NCBI GenBank assembly: GCA_963785565.1
Contig: CAWAVV010000049.1
Span: forward strand, 15,812 to 79,811
Direction of reading: 5' to 3'
DNA length: 64,000 nt
DNA from: AP-15 sp963785565
Lineage (GTDB): Bacteria > Pseudomonadota > Alphaproteobacteria > ATCC43930 > CGMCC-115725
The notes under the pieces: generated by a model
The model's input: only the letters and a program-made list of their open reading frames with translations
Told to the model about the DNA's origin: nothing
Databases searched by the model: none
Shown: piece after piece, positions 1-8,624 of the stretch
Layout: every line of letters begins with the position of its first letter
Position numbering within the stretch: position 1 is the stretch's first letter
Made by a program: the position numbers and the translations under genes

Positions 1-847
1 AAAGATGATGCCAGCGCAGCCAGCGCGCGATCGCCTCGGGCGACGGGTCGACAAAAAACACCCGCTCCCACGGGATCAGCACGTCGTCGAGCCACATCTG
101 GCCGTCAAGCTCGTCAAAGCGGCTGGAGAGCGGGGACACGAACGGGTTGGCGTCGCGGGTGGCAGCCTTGCGGCACAGCACCGTGACGCCGGGGGCGTTG
201 ACCGGGACGATAAAGCTCGCCGGACGGCCGGCGACCTCCATCCGCGAAAGCGCCCCGACATAGACAGCCTCGGCATAGGCCGGGCTCGTATGCATGCCGA
301 GCTGGCCCGAAATCGCGATCCCGGCATCGGTTTCCCGCGTCAGCTTTAGCGCCACCCGTTCGGCCGGGTCCGGGCGCATGCGTTGGCCGATGATCGGGGC
401 GCCGCCGCAATAGGTCAAAAAATGCCCGGTGCGGGCGATGTCGTCGCGATAGGCCAAAGCCGAGGCGATCTGTTCGGTCGGGGCATCGCCGGCTTGCGCC
501 GCGGTCAAAACCCCGAGCGCGATCAGATTGCCATAGGCCGGGGTGTGGGTGATGTTGCCGGCGCTCAAGAACGTCGTCTTGGCGAAGGACTGGCCCATGC
601 CGACCAGATCCGCGACCTTTTTCGGCGCGACATAGGCCCACGGCATGCGTCCCCCACCGGCCGGGTAGGGCGACAGCAGGGTATCGTGCCAGGCCGGGTC
701 GAGATGGCGGTCGTACCAGAGCGCGTACTCCTCGACCATCGCGCGGGTCGCCGGGTGGGTGGTCACGTCAGTGGCCCAGCCCTCGCCCATGACCCACACC
801 TTGCGCCCGTCGCGCAATGCCTCGCGGTACTCGGCGCCCGTTCTCAT
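1..847 (-). CDS. HpaB-family 4-hydroxyphenylacetate 3-monooxygenase-like flavin hydroxylase (3' end outside window)
   Basis: The reading frame is open from an ATG at 847 to the window edge, giving 282 residues of a family that is usually about 480-520 long, so the C-terminus is missing. The start (MRTGAEYREALRDGR, then DVTTHPAT) matches the HpaB N-terminal domain. Residues near 250 (FDELDGQMWLDDVLIPWER) match the conserved family segment just before the FAD-binding part. Members use FADH2 supplied by a separate reductase to hydroxylate phenolic substrates. It lies just downstream of, and on the same strand as, the luciferase-like oxidoreductase (39 bp gap), so the two are probably co-transcribed. 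The exact substrate is unknown, and no reductase partner (HpaC) is visible here. Confidence 0.85.
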   Translation of the reverse strand, partial: MRTGAEYREALRDGRKVWVMGEGWATDVTTHPATRAMVEEYALWYDRHLDPAWHDTLLSPYPAGGGRMPWAYVAPKKVADLVGMGQSFAKTTFLSAGNITHTPAYGNLIALGVLTAAQAGDAPTEQIASALAYRDDIARTGHFLTYCGGAPIIGQRMRPDPAERVALKLTRETDAGIAISGQLGMHTSPAYAEAVYVGALSRMEVAGRPASFIVPVNAPGVTVLCRKAATRDANPFVSPLSSRFDELDGQMWLDDVLIPWERVFFVDPSPEAIARWLRWHHL

Positions 848-886
848 CGGCAAGCGGCCTGCGGCAGGATGTGGTGGCGGACGTCG

Positions 887-1735
887 TTACCCGGTGCGGC
901 GGATCAGCGGCGCCCAGCGGTCGAGGATCGGCAGGATCGCGTCGCTTGGCTCGGACAGCAGCATGATGACAACCCGGGCAACGCCTATGTCGCGGTAGCG
1001 GGCGAGTTCGTCGGCGTCCTCGGGCGGGTTGAACAGGGTGATCGGCAGGGATTGCGGGTCGCGTCCGGCGTCGCGCGCCATTTTGCGAAATTGTTCGAGC
1101 ACATCGAGCGGGCTTGAGCCCGGCCGGCCGCCGATCGGGCACCAGCCGTCGCCATAGCGGATCGCCCGTCTTGCCGCCTGCGGCCAAGCGCCGCCGACCA
1201 GGATCGGCGGATGAGGCTTTTGCACCGGTTTTGGCCAGGCCATGATCTCGTCGAAATTGACCATGTCGCCGTGATATTCGGCCTTGGACTTGGTCCAGAT
1301 CTCCTTCATCGCCTCGATCCGCTCGCGCATCAGCTTGAAGCGGGTCTTGGAATCGGTGCCGTGATTTTCCATCTCGTCGACATTCCAGCCGCCGCCGACG
1401 CCAAACAGAAAGCGCCCGTCCGAGACCTGGTCGATCGAGGCGACGAGTTTCGCCGTCTGGATCGGGTCGCGCTGCTGCACCAGGCACACGCCGGTCCCGA
1501 GCTTTAGCTTGGTTGTGGCGATCGCGGCGGCAGTCAGCGACACGAACGGGTCCATCGCGTCGTAATACCGCTTTGGCAATTCGCCGCCGCCCGGAAACGG
1601 CGTTTTGCGCGAGGTCGGGATGTGCGAGTGCTCGGGCGCCCAGATCGATTCAAACCCACGCTGCTCCAACGCCTTGGCGAGGTCGATCGCCGAGATCGCG
1701 TAATCGGTAAAGAACATCAGCGCGCCAAAATCCAT
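887..1735 (-). CDS. LLM-class flavin/F420-dependent oxidoreductase
   Basis: A 282-residue luciferase-like monooxygenase fold protein. It starts MDFGALMFFTDYAIS and carries the typical blocks GFESIWAPEHSH, LGTGVCLVQQRDP, and SDGRFLFGVGGGWN followed by a KTRFKLMRERIEAMKEIW segment. These match the TIGR03619-type subgroup of TIM-barrel oxidoreductases that use F420 or FMN. The start at 1735 is preferred over an upstream in-frame ATG because GGAAGGACGG sits directly before it. The gene lies upstream of the HpaB-like hydroxylase on the same strand, which suggests a shared catabolic operon. The substrate cannot be read from the sequence. Confidence 0.85.
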   Translation of the reverse strand: MDFGALMFFTDYAISAIDLAKALEQRGFESIWAPEHSHIPTSRKTPFPGGGELPKRYYDAMDPFVSLTAAAIATTKLKLGTGVCLVQQRDPIQTAKLVASIDQVSDGRFLFGVGGGWNVDEMENHGTDSKTRFKLMRERIEAMKEIWTKSKAEYHGDMVNFDEIMAWPKPVQKPHPPILVGGAWPQAARRAIRYGDGWCPIGGRPGSSPLDVLEQFRKMARDAGRDPQSLPITLFNPPEDADELARYRDIGVARVVIMLLSEPSDAILPILDRWAPLIRRTG

Positions 1736-1944
1736 GTCCGTCCTTCCGCCTGCCGGGATCGGCATCATTCGGCCGAGAGCTTAGTCGCGATCAGGGCTTG
1801 CCGCCAGTCCCGCCGGGTATGAAGCGCCGCTTGGCTCGCGGCTACGGCGCATACCGGCCGCCGGCGATCAGCCGGCAAAGGAACACTCCGGCCCAGGCCC
1901 CAGGGTTGTCGTCGAGCAGCCTAAATACGCTACCGGGCACTGCG

Positions 1945-2673
1945 CTATCCGTCGGTCCCGGTTAGGGGGTGATGTCCGACGGGAAGCAATGGGGCTGCTG
2001 GAAACCGGGTCGGCGGCGTCCCCAACGGCGCGTAGATGATGTTGTCGGTGTTGCCCGGAGCGACGCCCCCCGGCACGCTGCCGAACCCGGCAGCAGCGCG
2101 CATGCGATAAGCGATCGCATGGTCGGCGCACGAACTGTCGCCGCTGACGCCGAGCCCGCCGATGACCTGGCCGCCTGAATAGAGCGCGACGCCGCCGCCA
2201 AAGGTGATAATCCCGCCGGGAACCTCGCCGATCGCCGGAACGCTGTTATCGTTGAAGACCGGGTTGAACGGGTTCGAATTGTTCAGCCCGAAGAGCGATC
2301 CGCCGGGCTGGGTCGGCGCGTAGAGGTTCGCTGTCGACAGGGCGAGCGCGCTGTTGCTGAAATCGTTTGCGGTTTCGGCCTTGGCGATGGCGATCGCGCG
2401 GCTTCCCGGCCAGGCATCGCCATTGGTTGCGTCGGTATTGATGATCGAGCACAACCGGCCATCGCGATCGACCACCGCCGACCACATCCGGTTCGGCTTG
2501 AAGATGCCGCCATTTTGGTCGGGCAGCTGAGTGACCGGCTTCAGCTGTCCTTGGACTTTGTGAATGATCGACGGGCTCAAGCTGCAGCCAGACCCCTGTC
2601 CGTCAGCCAGCGCCGGCACTGCGATCGACACCAGCATCGCGGCGGCGATGCTCGTCTTCAGCGTTTCAAACAT
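1945..2673 (-). CDS. Secreted GlcG/HbpS-family heme-degrading-domain protein
   Basis: A 242-residue protein with a clear Sec signal peptide (hydrophobic run to about residue 23, VPALADG cleavage region). The GlcG/HbpS-like domain follows: WSAVVDRDGRLCSI, a WPGSRAIAIAKAETANDFS segment, GGIITFGGGVALYSGG and IGGLGVSGDSSCADHAIAYR. The start at 2673 is chosen because GGGAGAG lies 4 bases upstream. The family binds heme or corrinoid-like ligands in some members, but most are uncharacterised. The gene is divergent from the first MFS transporter across a 277-bp gap that probably holds both promoters. Downstream (1769-1944) there is only a short GCCGGC hairpin. Confidence 0.8.
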   Translation of the reverse strand: MFETLKTSIAAAMLVSIAVPALADGQGSGCSLSPSIIHKVQGQLKPVTQLPDQNGGIFKPNRMWSAVVDRDGRLCSIINTDATNGDAWPGSRAIAIAKAETANDFSNSALALSTANLYAPTQPGGSLFGLNNSNPFNPVFNDNSVPAIGEVPGGIITFGGGVALYSGGQVIGGLGVSGDSSCADHAIAYRMRAAAGFGSVPGGVAPGNTDNIIYAPLGTPPTRFPAAPLLPVGHHPLTGTDG

Positions 2674-2950
2674 GCATCTCTCCCAAATCAATTTACGGCC
2701 GATCCTCAAAAGGTGCGTCCTCGCAAAATTGATCTTGCGAGACCAGCACCCGTGAGCAGGCCAGTGGCGCCGCTACTCGGGATCAATCGAATTGATCCTT
2801 AACGCGGCCGAATTTACACGAGCAATACTGAAGGGCCGCGATCGGTATCGGTTTCACCGCTCCCCTACGCGTTACGGCCGGTCGAGGCCCTTGCGCTGTG
2901 CCCGCCAAAATGTCACACGGGTAAAAAAGCAGAGAAACAGGGGGCAACAC

Positions 2951-4291
2951 ATGGCCGAAGCCGCGTTATCGGGCATCGAGTCGGCGCTGGAAAACCAGTC
3001 GGTGGGCGGACTCCAGATTCGCGTCGCGGCGATCTGCACCCTGATCCAGATGTGCGACGGGTACGATGTCGGCTCGATCGGTTGGGCGGTGCCGTCCTTG
3101 ACCCATGCCTGGCATCTTGCGCCGTCGGCTTTTGCATTGGCCTTCCTGTGGTCGAACCTCGGAGTCATGGCGGGCGCGCTCTCTTCCGGGCCGATCGGCG
3201 ATCGTTTCGGGCGCAAGCCGCTTCTGCTCATCAGCATCGCGATCTTCGGCCTGGCCTCCTTGGCGAGCGCTTTCGCTTCCTCGCTCGGAGTGCTGAGCGG
3301 ATTGCGGTTCTTCACCGGGCTGGGGATTGCCGGCGGGTTTACCGGGACGACCGCGCTGATCGGGGATTACACGCCACGGCGGTTGCGCGCGACGATGATA
3401 ATGGTGACCTTCACCGGGGCGCCGCTCGGCGGATTTCTTGGCGGCTTGGCCGTCTCCTTCCTGCTGGCTCGGGGTTTCGCCTGGCCGATCATCTTCGTCA
3501 TCGGCGGCGTGTTCCCGATAGTGCTGCTGCTGATCACTGCGCTGTGGCTCCCGGAATCGCCGCGCTTTCTCGCCGCAAGCCAGAACCTCGCGCCGCGCCA
3601 TCGAGCGTTGCTGGCGCGCCTCGACATCGCGCCGGGGCAATTGGAGCGGCATGCTATCGACCTTGCTCACGGTAATCCGGTCAAGATGCTGTTCGGGGAG
3701 GGTTACGCGCTCCAGACGGTACTGCTGTGGATCATTTTCTTTTGCAGCTTGATCAATTTGTACCTGTTCGTCTTTTGGCTGCCCGAGATCCTGCATCTGA
3801 CCGGGATGACGCCGCCCCAGGCCGTCTTCGCGACCAGCCTCCACGCTCTGGGCGCAATCGCCGCCGTGCTCTATCTTGGGTTCTTGATCGATCGCTTCCG
3901 TCCCGAACGAGCGCTGGCGCTGCATTTCGCCGCGGGCATCGTGTTCATCGCCCTGATCGCGCTGGTCGCGATGCCCTACATAGCCCTGCTGGCGGTCGTC
4001 TTCTTATCCGGGATGACAGTCATCGGCAGCCAGACCGGCGCCAATGCGACGGCCGGGGCGCTCTATCCGGCGCGCATGCGCACCAGCGGCATCGGTTGGG
4101 CGCTCGGCATCGGCCGCCTCGGCGGCATCGCCGCGGCGCCGCTGGGCGGCTTTCTGCTGGCGCGCGGGTTGCCGCCGAGACATGTTTTCTTGAGCGCGTG
4201 CGTCTTCGCGGTGGTGGCTGCGGTGGCGACCGCGCTGCTGGCGTTGCGCGGGACGGCACCGCTGCCGGCGGCAACCTCTCCGCGCGCCTGA
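2951..4291 (+). CDS. MFS transporter, aromatic acid:H+ symporter type (copy 1)
   Basis: A 446-residue twelve-helix major facilitator. It shows the loop 2-3 signature GDRFGRKPLL, the WLPESPRF motif after helix 6, and the second-half GFLIDRFRPERAL segment. The N-terminal pattern (AALSGIESALENQSVGGLQIR, before helix 1) and the domain layout resemble the PcaK/BenK-type aromatic acid:H+ symporters. The start ATG at 2951 follows AACAGGGGGC. A close paralogue follows 41 bp downstream on the same strand, so the pair is a tandem duplication. Uptake of an aromatic carboxylate would fit the HpaB-like hydroxylase nearby; this is inference. Confidence 0.85.
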   Translation: MAEAALSGIESALENQSVGGLQIRVAAICTLIQMCDGYDVGSIGWAVPSLTHAWHLAPSAFALAFLWSNLGVMAGALSSGPIGDRFGRKPLLLISIAIFGLASLASAFASSLGVLSGLRFFTGLGIAGGFTGTTALIGDYTPRRLRATMIMVTFTGAPLGGFLGGLAVSFLLARGFAWPIIFVIGGVFPIVLLLITALWLPESPRFLAASQNLAPRHRALLARLDIAPGQLERHAIDLAHGNPVKMLFGEGYALQTVLLWIIFFCSLINLYLFVFWLPEILHLTGMTPPQAVFATSLHALGAIAAVLYLGFLIDRFRPERALALHFAAGIVFIALIALVAMPYIALLAVVFLSGMTVIGSQTGANATAGALYPARMRTSGIGWALGIGRLGGIAAAPLGGFLLARGLPPRHVFLSACVFAVVAAVATALLALRGTAPLPAATSPRA

Positions 4292-4332
4292 TACACGGCG
4301 CCGCGGGAGCGTCGAAACACAGGGAGGCGAGA

Positions 4333-5679
4333 ACGGCCGAAACAGCTTCTTCGACCATCGAGGCAGCACTCGAGAACCAGTGCATCGGCGGCTTGCAGAT
4401 CCGGGTCGCCGCGATCTGCACGGTGGTCCAGATGCTCGATGCCTGGGACGTCAACTCGATCGGCGTCTCGGTGCCCCAGCTGACCCATCTGTGGCATCTG
4501 CCCGGACCGGCCTTTACCGGGGCCTTCCTGTGGTCGAGCATCGGTATATTGGTCGGCGCGCTGTCGGCCGGGCCGATCGGCGACCGTTTCGGGCGCAAGC
4601 CGCTGTTGATCGGCAGTGTGACGGTCTTTGGGCTCGCCTCGCTGCTGACCGCATTCGCCGGCTCGCTGCTGATGCTTACGATCCTGCGGTTCTTCACCGG
4701 CTTCGGCATCGGCGGCGGGTTTCCCGGGGCCGCCACCTTGACTGGCGACTACGCGCCGCAGCGGCGGCGGGCGCTGATGATCATGATCAGTTTCACCGGC
4801 GCGCCGCTCGGCGGGTTCCTGTGCGGGCAGGCGGCCGGGCTGCTGCTGCCCACCTTGGGTTGGCGAAGCATCTTCGTGATCGGCGGCATCCTGCCGCTGG
4901 CGCTGGTGGTCGTGATGGCATTGTGGCTTCCCGAGTCGCCGCGCTTCGTGGCCAGAAAAGCCAATCCGTCGCCGCGCGAGGAAGCGTTGCTGCGGCGCCT
5001 CGGCATTACCCCGGGGCAAGGCGCCGCGGCGGGACTGGACGTGGCCCGGGCAAACCCGGTCGCGATGTTGTTCGGCCCGGGCTACGCCCTGCAGACCGTG
5101 CTGATGTGGATCATCTTCTTCTGCAGCCTGATGAATTTATTCCTGTTCGTCTACTGGATGCCCGAGGTGCTGCATTTGACGGGCATGAGCCCGGCGGAAG
5201 CGGCGCGGGCAACGAGCTTTCGCGAATTGGGCGCGATCTTTGCCGTGCTTTATCTCGGCGTGTTGATCGACCGCTTTGGTCCCGAGCGGTCGTTGGCGCT
5301 CAATTACGCCGCCGGCATCGTGTTCATCGCGGTAATCGCGCTCGTTGCGATGGCCTACCTGCCGCTGGTGATCGTGATCTTCTTCTCCGGCATGACGATC
5401 ATCGGCAGCCAGACCGGCGCCAACGCGGCCTGCGGCAAGCTCTATCCGGCGCGCATGCGCACCAGCGGGCTCGGCTGGGCGCTTGGCATCGGGCGGCTCG
5501 GCGGCATCGCCGCACCGCTGCTCGGCGGGTTTCTGCTGGCCCGCGGCCTCGCGCCGCTACACATCTTTCTCAGCGCCTGCCTGTTCGCACTGATTGCCGC
5601 GGTCGCGACCGGTCTTCTGGCGCTGCGTGGCTCTCGCGCCGCGCCCCTGTCTACCCCGGCCTCTGCCGGCAGCGCCTAG
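4333..5679 (+). CDS. MFS transporter, aromatic acid:H+ symporter type (copy 2, apparent ACG start)
   Basis: A 448-residue paralogue of the upstream transporter, with the same signatures (GDRFGRKPLL, WLPESPRF, YPARMRTSGLGWALGIGRLGG). The reading frame has no ATG, GTG or TTG where the paralogue starts. At the aligned position there is ACG GCC GAA (4333), against ATG GCC GAA in copy 1, and a strong AGGGAGG lies 5 bases upstream. The next in-frame candidate is TTG 4393; a later ATG would remove helix 1. Either a rare ACG start is used, or the start codon was mutated or mis-sequenced. The stop overlaps the first of two long palindromes. Confidence 0.75.
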   Translation, partial: TAETASSTIEAALENQCIGGLQIRVAAICTVVQMLDAWDVNSIGVSVPQLTHLWHLPGPAFTGAFLWSSIGILVGALSAGPIGDRFGRKPLLIGSVTVFGLASLLTAFAGSLLMLTILRFFTGFGIGGGFPGAATLTGDYAPQRRRALMIMISFTGAPLGGFLCGQAAGLLLPTLGWRSIFVIGGILPLALVVVMALWLPESPRFVARKANPSPREEALLRRLGITPGQGAAAGLDVARANPVAMLFGPGYALQTVLMWIIFFCSLMNLFLFVYWMPEVLHLTGMSPAEAARATSFRELGAIFAVLYLGVLIDRFGPERSLALNYAAGIVFIAVIALVAMAYLPLVIVIFFSGMTIIGSQTGANAACGKLYPARMRTSGLGWALGIGRLGGIAAPLLGGFLLARGLAPLHIFLSACLFALIAAVATGLLALRGSRAAPLSTPASAGSA

Positions 5680-5735
5680 AGCAGGATCGCATGAAATGGA
5701 AACAGAGCTTCCATTTCATGCGTGAATCCTGCTCT
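5678..5735. terminator. Long palindrome 1 between convergent genes
   Basis: A 58-bp near-perfect inverted repeat: arms AGAGCAGGATCGCATGAAAT and ATTTCATGCGTGAATCCTGC close on a short loop around ACAGAGC. It begins on the last two bases of the MFS copy 2 stop codon. It resembles the long 'AGAGCA(T/G)GAT' intergenic palindromes seen in many Rhizobiales-type genomes. A terminator or transcript-stabilising role is inferred from its place between convergent genes. Confidence 0.6.
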
Positions 5736-5750
5736 CGATTCTAAAGAATG

Positions 5751-5812
5751 AGACCATGATTCACGTATCGGATCGGAGCGCTGTGCGCTTCGATCCGATA
5801 CGATCATGGTCT
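5751..5812. terminator. Long palindrome 2 between convergent genes
   Basis: A second, unrelated 62-bp inverted repeat. Outer arms AGACCATGAT and ATCATGGTCT enclose GTATCGGATCG and CGATCCGATAC around a GC-rich loop. Its right end overlaps the stop codon of the PLP enzyme at 5811. Together with palindrome 1 it fills almost the whole gap between the two convergent genes and probably terminates transcription from both sides. Confidence 0.55.
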
Positions 5813-6935
5813 AATAAACCGCGCCGCGTGCGGTGATCGGCCAGATCGCTTCGACCCGGTTGTTGCGGATGCCGACATACCAGTCGTAGAGGTTGACCGT
5901 CGGGTCGCAATGGCCGGGGACGAGGCGGATCTTGTCACCGATATGGAGCCGGTTAGTTGCGGCGGTGACCGCGAGCCGGCCGTGCTCGTCGGAGGCGCGC
6001 TCGTAGGTCGCGGCGGGCTCGTCCCAGACCAAGGGCGGGCCTGAATCGAAAGCCAATGCCTTGAGCCCGGCGTCGACGATCGCCCGCTCCTCGGTCGGAC
6101 GGCTCATCACCGTCGCCCAGACGAAGAGGCTCGGCTCGAACGTCTTGGTCGGCGCGCCGTCATTGTCGAGATTGCGCCCGTAATCGGCGTCCATAAAGAT
6201 GTACGAGCCGCATTGCAGCTCGGTATAAACGCCGCTTCCGGTTTCGAACTCGAAGCTGCCGGTGCCCGCCCCGGTCACGACCGGGCACGGGATGCCGTTC
6301 TTCGTCAGCAGGTCGCGGGTGCTGCCGGCCTTGTCGGCCGCCTGCGCAATCGCTTGGCGCCGCTCGTCCCAGCCGCGCAGATGCTGTGCCGAGCCGTGAT
6401 AAGCCTGCAATCCGGCAAAGCTCAGATGCTGCGCGTCGGCGATCTGTCCGGCGAGGTTGAGCGCCGGTTCGCCGGGTTCGACCCCGCAACGGTTGCCGCC
6501 CATATTGACCTCGACATAGACCGGCACGGTCACTCCGGCTTCGGTCGCGGCCGCCTCGAGCGCATCCACCTGCCCGCCATCGTCGGCGCACACCCCGATC
6601 CGGGCGATCGAGGCGAGCGCCATCAGCCGCCGCAATTTCTGCCGGCCGACGATCTCGTTGGTGACCAGCACGTCCTGGACGCCGCCATAAACCATCGCCT
6701 CGGCCTCGCCGACCTTTTGCACGCACACGCCGACCGCGCCCAGCGCCATCTGCCGCAGCGCGATGACCGGGCATTTGTGGGTCTTGGCGTGCGGGCGCAG
6801 CCGCACCGCGCTGCCCGCGATCCGCTGCGGCAGCCGCGCGAGATTGCGCTCGAACGCGTCGAGATCGATGATCAGAGCTGGGGTGTCGACCTCGTCGAGC
6901 GGCATGCCGATCTCGGCGGGCGGGCGGGTCGTCAT
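5811..6935 (-). CDS. DSD1-family PLP enzyme (D-threonine aldolase / D-serine dehydratase-like)
   Basis: A 374-residue alanine-racemase-fold PLP enzyme. The PLP lysine lies in RLRPHAKTHKCP (about residue 50). The central barrel contains VYVEVNMGGNRCGVEPG and GLQAYHGSAQH. The C-terminal PGHCDPTVNLYDWYVG carries the His/Cys pair that binds the active-site metal in D-threonine aldolase, 3-hydroxy-D-aspartate aldolase and D-serine dehydratase. It therefore probably cleaves or dehydrates a D-beta-hydroxy amino acid in the cytoplasm; which one cannot be told. It stands alone on the minus strand, convergent with the MFS pair. The ribosome-binding site before ATG 6935 is weak. Confidence 0.8.
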   Translation of the reverse strand: MTTRPPAEIGMPLDEVDTPALIIDLDAFERNLARLPQRIAGSAVRLRPHAKTHKCPVIALRQMALGAVGVCVQKVGEAEAMVYGGVQDVLVTNEIVGRQKLRRLMALASIARIGVCADDGGQVDALEAAATEAGVTVPVYVEVNMGGNRCGVEPGEPALNLAGQIADAQHLSFAGLQAYHGSAQHLRGWDERRQAIAQAADKAGSTRDLLTKNGIPCPVVTGAGTGSFEFETGSGVYTELQCGSYIFMDADYGRNLDNDGAPTKTFEPSLFVWATVMSRPTEERAIVDAGLKALAFDSGPPLVWDEPAATYERASDEHGRLAVTAATNRLHIGDKIRLVPGHCDPTVNLYDWYVGIRNNRVEAIWPITARGAVY

Positions 6936-7102
6936 GTCACGGGCCCCCGTGCAGCGTCTCAGAATGCGGCGAGGCTGGCGCAGTGGGCCGGCAAATGCAA
7001 TACGCCGCCTCGGCGGACGTAGAATTGTTCAGTTTAGACCCCGCATTTGGAGCGCCGATCGGAACCCGCCCCGATCTTGACATTTGAAAGGGCGTCTAGA
7101 AA

Positions 7103-8365
7103 TCACTCCGCGGCGCGAGCTTCGACCGGTCGCGGCGGCTGGTTCGCAGACGGAACGGGACGCTCCCCCAACCTGTCGCCGATCACATCCCAGATCTGGC
7201 GAAGGCGCTGGACATGCAGATCGTCTCGGACGATCGAAACGAGCGCGTCGAGCGCGACGGCGGGGTCCAGCTGACATTCACTGCTGCCGAGTTTCACCGG
7301 TTGGCGCGGCTTCCGGTCAAGGGTTTGGCCTGAGGCTGTCTCGGTTGCCGGCGGTTGATCCCCGACCAGCGCGGTCAGTAGCCGTTGCTGGAGCAATGGA
7401 CTATCGAGCGCCTTTTCCAAATCGAATATCGTCCGAATATTCAATTCGCGGAGCCGCAGCGTTACCGTCGACCCTACCGCCAGGATCAGTTGTGCCTGGG
7501 CTACCCAATCTATCACCTCGTATAATCCATAAGGCGATTCCACGAAGATTTGGAGCGGATTGATCGTCGCGAGATTTTGCACGTCTTCAATCTCGAACTC
7601 GCCTAAGCGCAACTTCATAAATGGATCTATTCCGATAATCATGTCCAAAGGGTATTCCTCTTGCAGTTTCTGGCTTTCTGGGCTCACGCGTCTCAACCGA
7701 AGCCAAGGGAATTTTGCCACCAAGGCGTCAACAAATAAGGTCGGGAAAAAACCGACCAAAAATGCCAACGCGATCAGCAAACGCGATGTTTCGGCGAAGA
7801 TGTGGCTCTGCCAAATCGCCGCCATCGTGAACAAGGCGAGCAGCATATGACCGACCGACTGAAAAAAAGAGATCGGGGCAAGATCGAAGTTGGAGATACG
7901 ACGGATCAAGTATTGAAGCGTCCAAATATACGAACCAATAAAAGTATAGGTGAGCACACCGAGTAGCTCTGCGCCGGACGGGTCGGCAGAGCTGGCAAAC
8001 GGAAACGCAAAGTGACTTGCCGTAGGTATAACATTTGGCATAAAGGCCATGTAGAAACCGAGAACAGTCAACACGACATAAATCGTCACCGGTAATAGGT
8101 AATAACGAATGCTATGCGGATCATCGTTTGGGTCGCGATTGGGATTAGCCTCAGGTTCGTATTTGTATTTCACGAGCTCAAACGAAGGAATGATCATTGG
8201 CGCGCCGTTTGCCAGGCGTGCATAGCTGAACAATCTCTCCAGATCCTGAACGATTTCGCGCCTGAAGGCGCGGATATTGTTCCGACCGATGAAGATCGCG
8301 ATCGGGACGACGCAGCTCAACAGGACCAGCGCCGTCAAACGCAACACGCTATGGACATCGGGCAT
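7103..8365 (-). CDS. Unrecognised multi-pass membrane protein with soluble C-terminal domain
   Basis: No family recognised. The 420-residue protein has a hydrophobic helix at about 8-27, a soluble loop, then about four more helices (roughly 88-109, 131-154, 170-190 and 195-215). A soluble C-terminal half follows. This half contains two short segments, DVQNLATINPLQIFVESP and LRELNIRTIFDLEKAL, that look like helix-hairpin-helix units. The start is supported by GGGGGAGG upstream of ATG 8365. The middle of the gene is clearly more AT-rich than its neighbours, which suggests acquisition by transfer. It is flanked by a 167-bp gap to the PLP enzyme and a 259-bp gap to the DHA2 exporter. Function unknown. 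Confidence 0.75.
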   Translation of the reverse strand: MPDVHSVLRLTALVLLSCVVPIAIFIGRNNIRAFRREIVQDLERLFSYARLANGAPMIIPSFELVKYKYEPEANPNRDPNDDPHSIRYYLLPVTIYVVLTVLGFYMAFMPNVIPTASHFAFPFASSADPSGAELLGVLTYTFIGSYIWTLQYLIRRISNFDLAPISFFQSVGHMLLALFTMAAIWQSHIFAETSRLLIALAFLVGFFPTLFVDALVAKFPWLRLRRVSPESQKLQEEYPLDMIIGIDPFMKLRLGEFEIEDVQNLATINPLQIFVESPYGLYEVIDWVAQAQLILAVGSTVTLRLRELNIRTIFDLEKALDSPLLQQRLLTALVGDQPPATETASGQTLDRKPRQPVKLGSSECQLDPAVALDALVSIVRDDLHVQRLRQIWDVIGDRLGERPVPSANQPPRPVEARAAE

Positions 8366-8624
8366 CCGGGCCTCCCCCTACATCCGATCTGCCGATGCTG
8401 GCCGACATCGATTGCCGGACCGCGATCGGCGCTCGAGCATAAGTATACTCGGTCTGAGCCAAATCGTTTGTGAGTTGGTTCACACTGTATCGGTTTTTTC
8501 TTCTACCTCAATTTGATGATCATACTCGCGTATTGTCGACGGAGCGATGGTTCCGCCCGCTGGTTGCTGCGACCTGTAGGTCGGATATCCAGACGGTCCC
8601 CGCACCGGCCGATGCCTGCTCAAA

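Noticed and set aside
2966..3925. 319-codon open frame on the minus strand across the first MFS gene
   Set aside because: Arg/Gln/Pro-rich shadow of the plus-strand transporter, whose frame shows full MFS motifs; high GC opens long antisense frames.
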